From Cryptomeria japonica (taxonomy: Eukaryota; Streptophyta; Pinopsida; Cupressales; Cupressaceae): a stretch of DNA of 64,000 nucleotides. This document shows, piece by piece, positions 9,818-21,114 of the stretch. The translations under genes and the position numbers were made by a program. Where the stretch lies: NCBI RefSeq assembly GCF_030272615.1, contig NC_081415.1, forward strand, positions 260,648,425 through 260,712,424, read 5' to 3'. Each line of letters starts with the position of its first letter. Position 1 is the first letter of the stretch. The notes under the pieces are model-generated. The model did not search any database. It was not told the origin of the DNA and worked only from the letters and a program-made list of their open reading frames with translations.

Positions 9818-12800
9818 ATATATGTATGCATTTTTTATAACAAGACAATCAACCTTATGTTTTGGTGCTATGACCTTCATTAAGTAAAATAAATAAAAAT
9901 AAAATAACTAATTAAAATTTTAAATATATTCTTGAAACTAGACATAGATCTACAAAACGATATATTTAAATTTATTAGAAAATATTATATGAGTAAGAAT
10001 TGTGAATTTAACATAAAGTTTTTTTTAATAATTTCATTTTGTTTGGTAAATTAGCCCCAAAATGATGTCATGCATGTATTTAATTATACTTTTATTTGGA
10101 TTTTTTTTTTCTCATATCTAATTTAGCTAGAATGAATCCAACTAGATCATATGTTTGATCAAAATTTTGTGACACAACTTTGAATTATTGCTCATTAATA
10201 AAATTTGTTTTTTAAATACAACATATAGTTGATCCCTTTTTAAGTGCAATGGGTGCAAGGTTCAACTTTTCTCATACTTATTTCTACTTTCGAGTATATG
10301 AATGAATGTATCCATAATCAAATTTGTTCTCTTTGAAGGAGGTTGATAAGGATCTTTTGGTACTGAATATATGATGCAGGAGCATCCCCGGTTCTTGGCA
10401 ATCTTGCATCAACCAAAAACATTTCCTTTTCAATTTGTTTATGTTTTGCAATTTCACCATTTCTTTTTGTATTTTCTTGCTTTGGATCACCGGATCTTAT
10501 GGAGCTAGATTTTGCTTGAGCAATGAGAACATGATCATCTTACTTATTCCTAAATCGTAGAGCATTTGGATCATTTTATGACAAGTTATCGATTCCATAT
10601 TCTGGGACAGGTTTCTAGCTTTGGACACCAGAACCACCTGGACTGATTTTTCTATTGGAGAATCTTGCGGACCCTTTCCGCAGCTTGCAGAGCCCCAGTT
10701 CATTGATTCCAATTCTCCTTGGCATGTGGACAACCTTCCCTCTGATCCTCACTTTATCCTTTGGATTTTCCGAAGGAATCTCCTTGGCGAAGGCCAACCT
10801 ATTGGTTTTACATGTTTGATTTTGTTCTTCGGCATTTGATCCCTTTTGGGCTAATCAGATCTCCTTGGATCATATAAATCATTGTAATTGAGAATTAGAA
10901 ATCAATCTGATAAAAAATAGAAGGTAGATCTTAAGATTTAGAGGTCTAGAGTTGACCAATTCTATAATTGAGCATGTATGTGGTAGGCTAGTGACCCGAA
11001 TCTTATAACCTAGATGTTACTGGTTATCTGTAATTAGTTTTCATAATCTAATTCATTTAGTTATGCATTGCCTCCATCATACCCTCTTGTTTCCATTGTG
11101 TTTACTCTTGCTGCCCGGTTCAGATTGATCTCTTTAAGGCCCCTCCTAACTAGTGAATGCACCAATATTACATGTTAGTTGAAGATGCAATAGATTTTCG
11201 ATCAAGAATGATGAGGAATAAATATGATATGTTGTATAATGTATTGTCTTATGCAATAATTATAGCTTAGATTATGTCATTTCACTTAAAAAAACCTTTG
11301 AATCCACATATGATTCTTGGTGCAAATAATTGGTACTAAAAATTCTTATTTACATTTTTTTGTGAAACAAGGTTAAGCATAATATCTTGAGTTTCCTTGC
11401 CCGATAATAGATTACACCCATTTATGATCTTTACATATTTTTTTTATTCTTCCTTTACTTGTTTCTCCCCTACCATAATTTTTGTATAATTATATTGGTC
11501 ATTTAAAAAAAATTGATTAGTACATATTTAAAAAAAATTATTTGCAGATTATTTGGATACATAAATTAAGTTATTACCAATTATAAGTTTTATACTTCAA
11601 TTTCAACCATCTATGTAAATGAAAGAAACTTAAAGAAATTAAAATATCTTAAAAATTTACTTTAAAAAAATGATGGATGATTTTATATCATTCATGAGAT
11701 TGTTTTGATATTCAATATGTGAGAATGAGTGAGGGATTGAGTGGTTTCTATTTGATATGGGGGAATGAGTCAGGGACTAAGGGGTATCTATATGCCAGCT
11801 AGAATAAGCATACAAGAACTATAGTTTCTCACCCATCCCCCCTTTACAATAGTAGGGTGACATCTACATCCACCTAATTAATTGCTAGAATCCCCCATAG
11901 AATTGTAGGGTGATCCGTGAATAATTATACCTTCCATGATGCTTATTCTAGCTTATTCTCATAGGCAAATTGATTTACTGATTAATTAGTGGGTGGGAGG
12001 CTGCCTTTATTGCCACCCACCCACCCCAGTGAGCCACACACACACGTACTAGCCCCCCTCCATTCAATAGTTGCAACTAAAATAGTTCTAGAATCGAGCT
12101 AAAATAAGTAGATAGATCGAGACCCTCTTTATTAATCTGCCTGCTAGATTAAATGATATACATATCCATTTTTAGAACATGATCTCGATCTCATCTCTTA
12201 TATCATACCTCTAAAGGTTTCATCTTTCATGGATGGTATAATCAAAGAACATACCATCATGCTCACCAATTGTAATCAAACAATTCAACTACAACCTTTG
12301 ATATATTATCATTCTTTAATAAAAATATTAACTCTATTTTAAACATCATCATGATAATGCTCATAAGAAGAGACTATGAATGGTGAAAGAGTGAGTGGAA
12401 ATATTAATGGAGAAAGTGGAGTACCATATAATTCTCCTTTAGAATTAAGTCATACATTATATGATTTAGGTAAACAAAGTGAAGACACATTAAGTATAAG
12501 AATTCGTCTTAATTGTGAGATATGATTTTAATGCAGACTTTGTACAAATGCAACATTGAATTAAGTAATGCGCAACTTTTTTCTAAAAAGCCATCTAAGA
12601 AAACATAATAAAAAATAATAATATATAAGTCGACAAAATTAGGTGAAAGCAAGCAAATTATTAATATAATACGGAAACAAGATTGGTCGCATTATGCTTG
12701 TAACAACCCACTTTAACGAATCGTTCCTCCCAAAGTCAAAAAGAAATATTTTTTTCCATCATAGTGTGGTGTCCCCGCAAAGGTGGGCTCACTTTATGAC

Positions 12801-13090
12801 TTGTTATTTAAGAAGTTAGATGGTTTTTAAAAGTAAAGCTGACTACGTTAGATTTGTTTAAAGTAAAGCCCATCTCAATGTTACATATCAAACATTATCC
12901 ATAGAATTTGTGGCTAATCTATGATAAAGAAATGGCCTTGAATCTCTCAAGCTTTTGACAAGGTAGATAAACATATTTTATCATAAAATTAAAAAAGGGT
13001 TTTTATAAGATAGATTGAATCAAAGAAGTTTTTGAAAAGATTTTAAAACTTATATCACAAAAAATAATAATATAATGAAATTGAAATCAA
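9813..13090. other. Gene-free AT-rich stretch
   Basis: No domain is recognised on either strand. The overlapping short ORFs at 10284-10839 occur on both strands without a recognisable family. A 14-bp perfect inverted repeat sits at 11798-11952. The remainder is AT-rich with poly-A/T runs. Confidence 0.55.
11798..11952. repeat. Small foldback (155 bp, 14-bp perfect ends)
   Basis: GCTAGAATAAGCAT at 11798-11811 is repeated inverted as ATGCTTATTCTAGC at 11939-11952. No clear target-site duplication flanks it, so calling it a MITE would be unsupported. Confidence 0.5.
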
Positions 13091-13091
13091 T

Positions 13092-14085
13092 CATAGACTT
13101 CAAATCAATATATTGTATTTAATTTAATTTTGTTTTATATATTAAAATTGATCTTTATTTTTTAAAATTGAATGTGGTGTTTGCTTATCAATTTTGAATT
13201 ATATAACATTTTAAATTATATTTAAAGTTATATAAATGGACAAATTCCAATTCATTTTATTGTTGTATAAATGGATAAATCCCAATTCAGATTTAAATTA
13301 TTAAATTGGTCCACCTAAAGGTTTGACCAAGGAGGACATGGTCCTCTCAGTTGTCTTCTATCTTTGTTCATAAGTCTAAATTGGCCTACATAAAGATTTG
13401 ATGATCCTCACTTAATTGGTCTTTGATCTTTGTTTACAAGTTATTAAGTTGAACCACCCACATGTTTGGCCAAAGAAAACATGATTGCTTAATTATTGTT
13501 TCATACCATAGGGACAATCAAGAAGACTTCAAATCAATATATTGTATTTAGTTTAGTTTATTTATTTTTGATATATTGAAATTGATCTTCTTTTATTAAA
13601 TTGAAATTAATGGTTGCTTATCAAATATGAAGTATGTAACATTTCAAATTGTATTTTAGGTTGTTAATTTTTTCAAATTGTATTTTAGGTTGTTAAATTA
13701 AAGAACAAACTCCAATTCATTTTAGCATCCAATGTTTAGAATGTAGAGCATCAATTTCTAGATTGATAGAATCTAAATCTTTGTTCACAAGTCATTAAAT
13801 TGATCTAAGGGTTTGACCCATAAGAATTTGATACCAACAAGAATATCATCCTTGCTTAGTTGTTCTCAATCTTTGTTCACTTGAATGATTAAATTGGTCC
13901 ACCTAAAAGTTTGACCAAAGACATAGTCCTGTCACTTGTCTTGGATCTTTGTTCACAAGTCTTTAAATTGGCCCACCTAAAGATTTGATGACCCCCACTT
14001 AATTGTCTTAATCTTTATTCACAAGTTATTAAATTGATCTCCAAAGATTTCGAGAAAAGAACATGATTGTTCAATTATAATCTAC
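13092..14085. repeat. Diverged direct duplication
   Basis: The block starting ACTTCAAATCAATATATTGT (about 13097) recurs at about 13528. Both copies are followed by similar AT-rich DNA and by lines built on AAATTGGTCCACCTAAAGGT and CTTTGTTCACAAGT. These shorter motifs themselves recur several times, giving a repeat-within-repeat. Confidence 0.7.
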
Positions 14086-14260
14086 CCCAAGTAAATATTA
14101 ATTTTTAAAATTTATTCACAAACCATTAAATTAATCCACCCAAAATTTTCATAAACAAGAACATAATCCTTGCTCAACAAACTCCTCAAGAAAATCATGA
14201 CACCACCAACCTAAACCTATTCATTACAGATTTAGGTATTCAAAAGGCATGTTCGATCAA

Positions 14261-14396
14261 TTCGTGATATCAACCAATTTCGTGCAGGAGACAGTGAAAG
14301 AATTTCAGATGCTTTTTCATGATTTGATTTCGTGATAAACAGACAATTTTGTGCAATAGGCACTGAAAGAATTTCAATTACTTTTTCATGATCACG
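14261..14396. repeat. Tandem duplication, 68-bp unit x2
   Basis: TTCGTGATATCAACCAATTT... at 14261-14328 is followed by a diverged copy at 14329-14396. Both carry CAGTGAAAGAATTTCA/CACTGAAAGAATTTCA and CTTTTTCATGAT. Confidence 0.85.
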
Positions 14397-14962
14397 CAAA
14401 TCCATTTCAACAGAATAGTGTTCATTAATGGAGGGCGGTGATTCTATGTTTGCCACACGCTTCGAATGAGAGCTGTAAATTGTACCATGAACATGCCAAA
14501 AAGCTCATAAAGTTATTTTGTCAGGTGGACTGTGGATTAAATTATTCATGTAAAGAGACAGAGTTATTATTCGACGCCATTATTATGTCATGTGCAATTG
14601 CATCCTTCATTCACTGCTTTTTTAAACTTTCGCTAAAGTGGCGAACCAGGCAAACAGTTATTCAAAATAATTTTATTTCCCGGGCAATAAACAGTGTTGC
14701 CGCAAACAAACGTGTATGAGGGATTACAACTCTTGCGCGCCTGTAACAAATAGGCAGCGAAGCGTAAATAATATGAGCAAATCTAAGCTCCTTCAAATTA
14801 CCGCCGCTTTTCGTTTAGTGTATTTCGCAGGGCGAGGTTGGAAATGAGAAATCTGAAATCTTCACAAGTCTGGAAAAAATCTTCAAAAAACTGAAAAAAA
14901 TTCTTCAGAAGACCGTATTTTCTTTCCGTGATTTGATATTTACAGTACAAGAGCAAGAAATG

Positions 14963-17021
14963 TCAACAGCGTGAGCCAGATCGACCTCCACATTTGAGAG
15001 GACCGGCTTGACCGGTGAGAACTTTCACAAGAGAAGCAGAGCGTGCTCCAAGACTGGAAGCCTTTGCATAACTGGACGCTGCGCCTGTGCCAGAGGATGT
15101 AAAGAATGCGCCATTGAGCATCAAATCCCCCTGTGATCTCCAGTTCCAGTGCTTCCATCTTCCATGCGCCGTTTCCACTCGCTTCGTCACCTGCAAAGCA
15201 AGAAATCTTTCAGAACAAATCCGCCACCTTTAAAGAAAATAATATTGTAATTTGTAGTTCAATTGCAAAGAATCAGTAAACTAGATGATTCTGTGTGTTG
15301 ATTACAACAGGAAGATCGGATTATTTACAAATTGTGTGTAAAGAAGGCGCCGTTGAACATATATATTAAATGTACTGATCATGAAACGCACGGGATTTTA
15401 CCTCCTTGGCAAAACGATTCTGGGGGGCCAGGTATCTGTTACCCTGGCTGTTAATGGTGGGACCGGCGCTTCCACCGATAGCGTACATTTCCCAGTGAGT
15501 GTAGTCATTGTTCACCACATGAAAGTAACCGTGCCGGCACCTGTTCTTGTTCAGAGTGCACACTTTGCTTTTAGTTCCAAATCTGAGCTTATAATGAGAA
15601 GAAGAGCAGAAAGAAAGGTGAAGAACAAGATTTTTTACAGTCCAAACCTTGGCATGCGCTGTACAAGGCCTTCTCCGAAGTGGTTGAAGGCGATCGTCAC
15701 CTGCATGATCTTGTCTGCACTATGGCTGTCGCTGTGGCCGAGCAGCATTACCTGTTGATAATTTGAAACCCTGAAGGCAGTTATTTTATGAGACAAAAAG
15801 GGAAAAACAATTTAAGAAATTGACGATTTATCCCCCGGGTTTTCAAAATTTGAAGGTATGACAGACTGGATCCCCTTGTTCTTTACAGTTTGCTCCAAAA
15901 AAAATTCGGAAATGGACATATTCATGTTGAAATGGACTAGAAAGATTTGATTCGGAGAATAAGACGACATTGTCATGGTGTGAAGTGATTCTTTGAAACA
16001 ATTAAAGAAATAGACGATTTATCACCGGGGATTTAAAATTTTGAAGGTATGACAGACTGTTTCCCCTGTTCATTACAGTTTGGTCGGAAAAAACTTTTGA
16101 AAAAATGGACATATTTATGTTGAAATGGACTAAAAAGATTCGGTTCAGAGAATAAAGGCGACCTTGTCATGGTGTGTGAAGTGATTATTTGAAATGGTGA
16201 TGGCAGTGGAAGCCATGATGGCGTCAATGAGGCCGTCGGCACAGCGGGAGATCGAACAGTGGTCGATCCAGACATGCTTTGCGCCAAAGATTGAAATGCC
16301 GTCTCCGTCGCAAATTGTTCTCCAGCCATAATGAGTCGGGGAGCTCCGCACCATGGCGTTTCCAGCAGGGCGGCAATGGTGTATGTGAATTCCATGGATA
16401 ATAATGTTACTCACGTACTGTACAGTGATGCAGGGCCCGTAGGCAATATGGACATTGGCGCCTCTTCCGTCTATGGTCTTGTAACTGTTCATAATGAGCT
16501 CCTGTTTCAGCTGGATCACCATGTCTCCGGTGAAGAATATCCACAGAGGCTCCGACTGAATCACAGCATGGCGAAGAGTTCCCGGCCGGGGATTCACCGG
16601 GTCGTCGTTATGGGCGTCTGTGACGACATAAAATCTTCCAAACTTTCCTCCAATGGCTTTTTTGCCGAATCCGAGGCCACAGTCTGCGAGTCTCTTTCTG
16701 TTACGTCGCCAGTTCGGATCGCAACGCCAGCAGTCGTCAATGGGGTTGCCCGTCCCGCAGGAAAAATAACCGAGCTCTCGTCTGGAACTGTTTATTTCTC
16801 TGCAAAATTCATACAAACAGTCAAAACACGGAATGAAATCATCTGCAAACAAACCAGAAGAACAATCTTTACAAAATGAAGAAGCCTCACCTTTCCACCA
16901 TTTCAGCCACTATTTCTGGATTTTCCACAAAAGAAGAATTCCAGGCCTGGCTTTCCGCATGAACTGCGTGAAGCCCTGCGGCAAACACCATGGCAATCAA
17001 GAAAGCACAGGCCTCCGCCAT
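14963..17021 (-). CDS. Pectate lyase (polysaccharide lyase family 1), five exons, intact
   Basis: Exons (complement): 16891-17021, 16163-16799, 15648-15751, 15402-15540 and 14963-15190, all with GT-AG junctions. Joined length is 1239 nt, giving 412 residues without internal stops. Residues 1-22 look like a signal peptide ending HAVHA, so the enzyme should be secreted to the cell wall. There it would cleave de-esterified pectin (polygalacturonate) by beta-elimination with Ca2+. Visible family blocks: [11 protein letters not shown] (61-71), DGDGISIFG (208-216), WIDH (221-224), DGLIDA (232-237), GHSD (261-264), QRMPRCRHG (287-295, with the expected catalytic Arg288), [18 protein letters not shown], and the C-terminal Cys. 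Length and blocks match ordinary plant pectate lyases better than the divergent Cry j 1-type pollen allergens. Odd points: CDGDG where Ser is common, HSADK where TRDK or similar is usual, and intron 2 carries a partial duplication of the exon 2 end. The start was chosen for the signal peptide and the nearby TATA box. Confidence 0.95.
15808..16193. repeat. Tandem duplication across exon 2 end and intron 2 of the pectate lyase
   Basis: 15808-15997 and 15998-16193 align over their length (unit about 190 bp), sharing GACGATTTATC, GAAGGTATGACAGACTG and GTTGAAATGGACTA. The copy near 15960-15995 repeats the last bases of exon 2, including its splice donor (AAT|GTCG versus the true AAG|GTCG at 16161-16163). 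Confidence 0.9.
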
Positions 17022-17078
17022 TTTTGCTGCAAAGAAAGGTACTCACAATCTCTCTGCTCAGTACTAGTTTATCTTTCC

Positions 17079-17090
17079 AATATATAACAA
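17079..17090 (-). promoter_or_regulatory. TATA box of the pectate lyase gene
   Basis: Minus strand reads TTGTTATATATTGG about 60 bp before the ATG at 17021. Transcription would start near 17050, leaving a short leader of about 30 nt. Confidence 0.65.
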
Positions 17091-17351
17091 ACTTCCGGCT
17101 TCTCCGTCAAGTTTAAAAAAGAGCCATGAAAGCTACAGTTTCCTACGTGCCTTGTGCAGGCTTGTTTTACTAATTCAGCAGGACCCACAAACCTAATCTT
17201 TACTGAGAAGTTCTACCTTTCAGATTCGAATCAATACACTTTTTGTAGCTAATTCCATAGGTACTCATGAAATAATTGTTTATACTAAATTGTAGACGAA
17301 ACCCCATTCTGCAAGTTGCAGTTTCTTAGGAAATTTCAGTACCTAGCCGCC

Positions 17352-17479
17352 AACCGTTTTTAACAGTTTATTTATGAACTGCCGACTGCCTGTAACTGTT
17401 TCTAGAACAACGGTGACTCTACAAAACCTTAACGGAAACGGATCAATTGTAACCACCTGATAACGTTTATCCATAACGG
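17352..17479. promoter_or_regulatory. Cluster of MYB-type core motifs upstream of the pectate lyase
   Basis: In 128 bp: AACCGTT, TAACAGTT, TAACTGTT, CAACGG, TAACGGAAACGG, TAACCACC and TAACGG. The AACGG and TAACNG cores are known MYB binding cores. The cluster lies about 330-460 bp upstream of the ATG. Function is inferred. Confidence 0.4.
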
Positions 17480-18540
17480 AGTTACCTACCTAACTTGACG
17501 GAAGGATTCATTTAGTGGGCAGCTTACCGAAAACTTAAATTTGATGGCTGAATGGCCGTATTTATGCATCTGAGTTCTAAACTACAATCGTAGAGGAAAA
17601 TTTTGTTTAGGGTTTTGATTTTGTTGGGTAAAAATGGTTTACGACGATGATCAAATTTTGTTTTGGATAGCATTAAGCTTAATTCTTTGTAGAGCAAATC
17701 TCTCTGAACCTCTAAATCACACACTCTTGTGTGATGTGTAATGAATTTTCATTCACATCGGAGATAAATCAAGAGATCAAATCTCATTAAGTGCAACATC
17801 TCTTAATATCACAATCAATCAATTTTTATTTTGAAATAAATGTATTTTCTTTCATCATATTATAATCTAGTGTAGAGATACTAATATTCATATATAATCT
17901 TGTTTTTATATACATATGTGTATGTGTATGTGTACACTTAAACATGTAATTATCACATTTTAAAAAAAAAAATAGTTCAACTTAAACATTTTTATCTAAT
18001 TATGTATTTGAATCATAAAATACAATCAAACTGGTAGAAGCATTATATTATATGAAAGATAAATTTTGCCAAGGAGTTTTTATAAAATTGGTGAGGTTAA
18101 ATTGGTTATAATGAGTTCACCATCAATTAAGTCTTGTCGAGCAGAAGGTCTCCTATACCAACAATTGAATTAGATTCAATCTTAAGTAATTTGGACACAT
18201 TAATTCTTGCCCATAAAAAGATGTATACTCAAACAACATATTGTAATTTGACACTAAAAGGCCATCTATAATGAGAGAAAAATAAAACATAATATATATT
18301 TAAAAAAATTAAAATGATAAAAATAACTCTTGAATAGTCAATATTGACATAATTTGAAGGTTAAATTGTAACATTTGATTCTTATCACCAAAATTCAAAT
18401 TCCTAAAAGTATTATTGCTACATATTTATGTTGACAGTGGCGTTGTGATAAATCAATTCAAGTTTTGCCAACAATATATATAAAAAATATATATATTTTT
18501 TAAGTATTAAGTAAGATAAATAAGAGTGTTTTAATATTTA
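17480..18540. other. Gene-free AT-rich stretch
   Basis: No ORF with a recognisable domain, no repeat boundary and no RNA gene seen. Confidence 0.6.
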
Positions 18541-19330
18541 AAAGGCGACTATATCCAAAAACGCTCTTGACAGGCAGGTCGAACGTCAAATATTAGCCGT
18601 CTTCATAGTTAATATAAAAACGGTTTTAGGGAGTAAAAATTCGTTAGTTTGAATTACCTGCAGCGCTGTTTATTTAGGCCAATGGTTTGGAAGCTGAAAA
18701 ACAGGCCTCCACCAATCAGATGAAAGACCAAAGACGTAAAACCAGTACAAATTAGTTCAAGACACGATCCGCCGCCAAATTAGTTGTTTTTTTGGCCGCC
18801 GCTAAACTTAAACTAGGCGCTACTTCGCACGTTCAATCACGACTTTCGTCGCCATTTTCTCTCACTTTTTGTTAGGCGTTTCCGTATTTATCGCCACTAT
18901 TATCCGAGAAGGATTCGCCTAACACTGGCTCAAATTTCCAGTCAAAATTACAGTATGGAACGGTGTAAAATTCCCTCCAAGCTCTCTGGAATGAATCTGC
19001 ACCATTACCTTTGAGAATAGATCAACATCGTAGAAGACTAGTATAGTGTGCTGCTCTGACAAATGATTGGGCACGACAAAAAAAGGTCTTTTTTGCAGCT
19101 GCAACATCATCATAAGACTAACCTGGGTTAAGGTAAACCTTGGGTTGACCTCTACGGGGTTCGGAATATCTTGAGTGGGGTTGGCGGGGGCCCATCTATT
19201 GTCGCAACAAACGGCGGAGAAATTATTTTCTAAGATTTGCGGGCTGTAGCCGGTTGGCCCGGTAGTTTCTCCGCATGTCTTGGGGTTATAATACTACAAT
19301 TGTGTCTTTCCTCCCATTGGCCCCCTCCCA
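18541..19330. other. Higher-GC, gene-free block of unknown nature
   Basis: This block stands out from the AT-rich surroundings, with GGCCAATGG and ACCAATCAG (CCAAT-like) motifs near 18680-18720, GCCGCCAAA and CGCC words, and GGGGGCCC near 19187. The 64-codon minus ORF at 18919-19113 has no recognisable domain. It could be an old promoter, exon or element fragment. Confidence 0.35.
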
Positions 19331-19429
19331 CTCCCATATCATTGTTGATGTTCAACTGCTACTTATGTGGGTTCCCTTTATGTTAAAGGCTTAATATTTA
19401 TAGTAAGCTATCATATAGATAAATGCCAG

Positions 19430-19890
19430 CATACCAATCTTTATCTACATTAACATTCAATTTTACTATCTTTTCATTTATAATTATGAATTTTATGTTA
19501 AGTTTAATGAAGGTGCACGGATGTAGACTTTAAATGCATAAATGTTCTATGATACATTTAGTATTATCAATTTTTTTTGTCTTATATTAGATATCAATCT
19601 CTTCTACAAGTACCAAATCTTTTGTACAATTAACATACCAATCTTTATCTACATTAACATTCAATTTTACTATTTTTCTGTTTATAACTATTAATTTTGT
19701 CTTGAGGTTTAATGAAAGTGTAGGGATGTGAGAACTTTAAATGTATAGAATGTCCTATGATATATTTAGTGAGGTTTAATGAAAGTGTAGGGATGTGAGA
19801 ACTTTAAATGCATAGAATGTCCTATGATATATTTAGTATTACCAATTGTTTTTCTTGTATTAGATATTAGTCTCTTCTACAAGTACCAAA
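19430..19890. repeat. Tandem duplication with a nested 67-bp duplication
   Basis: CATACCAATCTTTATCTACA begins units at 19430 and 19634, both ending near CTCTTCTACAAGTACCAAA. In the second unit a 67-bp piece beginning GAGGTTTAATGAAAGTGTAG is itself duplicated (19704-19770 and 19771-19837). Confidence 0.9.
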
Positions 19891-21094
19891 GGTCTAATTC
19901 TTCACATGATACAATTTTGTCATTTGTACTAAATTACAGTTGTGACCACATCCTTCATAAAGTTAGGTGACCTAATCTAGATTTCATTAGTCTACTTTCA
20001 ACACACTCAATTTTAAAGACAATAAACCATAACTGATAACTATTCTTACTTCCAACACTCTCACTTTTAAAGGACTATAAACCATTACTAAAAAAAGTCT
20101 TATTTTTAATTTTAATTTCAACAAACATTCAATTCTAGTTACTCCAACTCATGTCTCTCACCCTTTTATCAAACTAGGTACAAATTTATTCAAGATAACA
20201 TAAAGTGCAATACTAATTTTCACTTGAGTATACTCTACTTTGACGCTCCATGGAGTGGATACCATGTGACTTTCCATAGTTGGTTGTAGGCTAAAGACTT
20301 GACTTTCCATAGTTGGTTGTAGGCTAAAGACTTGTAAATCATTCATCACATTAAGACTCATCATGTCATAACAATTTCCAACAATGCAATCAATTTAGAA
20401 AATCATTAATATTGAATTGAACTTTAGTCAAATGTTAAATTCTAAACTATATAAAAAATAGTAAGATAAAATTAATACTCTAATAGACAATGAAAATTTT
20501 AATGTAGATTTAAAATTGTGAAAATAAACCCTTGAACATAAAAAAATTAAAACATAAAACTTTTATTAAACCTATACAATAACTTTTTAATAACATGCTT
20601 TTAAATGTATTATTATATGCTTATTGAAAACAATTTTATTTTATCAATTGAATATAAACTTTGTGTACCTTATGATTCATAATTTTAGGGCCCATCTTAT
20701 AATGTGGTACATTAAGTGTAAGGTTATTATTACATAGTAGGACAAAAAATAACTATTTGAATATTAAATATTCTAAGCATGATATTGTTTAAAAAATATA
20801 GACAATGGGCCATCTACTCATTCTTCAAGTTAAAGAAATAATTGGCATAATCATTGTATAATCATATCTTATATAAGTGTGTTTCAATTTAATATTATAT
20901 ATTTTTATGTATTGAATTGATGTGCTTATACATGAAGATAATTAATGGTTTAGCGATTAAATGTCATATTATATTCTGTGTAAGTTAAAAGTAGACATGT
21001 TATTATAATTGCTTGGTTATGATTTGGGTTAAATTACATTTGATATAGTTTGTAAAGTGAATTTCAAACATAAAATCATTTGTGTATGTTTTAT
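19891..21094. other. Gene-free AT-rich stretch with a 33-bp tandem duplication
   Basis: The unit beginning GACTTTCCATAGTTGGTTGT is present twice exactly (20268-20300 and 20301-20333). No gene is recognised. Confidence 0.65.
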
Positions 21095-21109
21095 AACAAT
21101 TCAATTATC
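21095..21109 (+). repeat. LINE target-site duplication, left copy
   Basis: AACAATTCAATTATC, identical to 29255-29269. Confidence 0.9.
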
Positions 21110-21114
21110 AGTTT

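Noticed and set aside
10284-10839. Overlapping ORFs on both strands with mixed composition
   Set aside because: No recognisable domain, stops nearby and no splice-consistent extension; possibly an old element fragment, but not supportable.
16331-16879. 182-codon plus ORF opposite pectate lyase exon 2
   Set aside because: Antisense shadow of a well-supported exon; no family match.
18919-19113. 64-codon minus ORF in a higher-GC block
   Set aside because: Too short, no known motif and no convincing splice partners.
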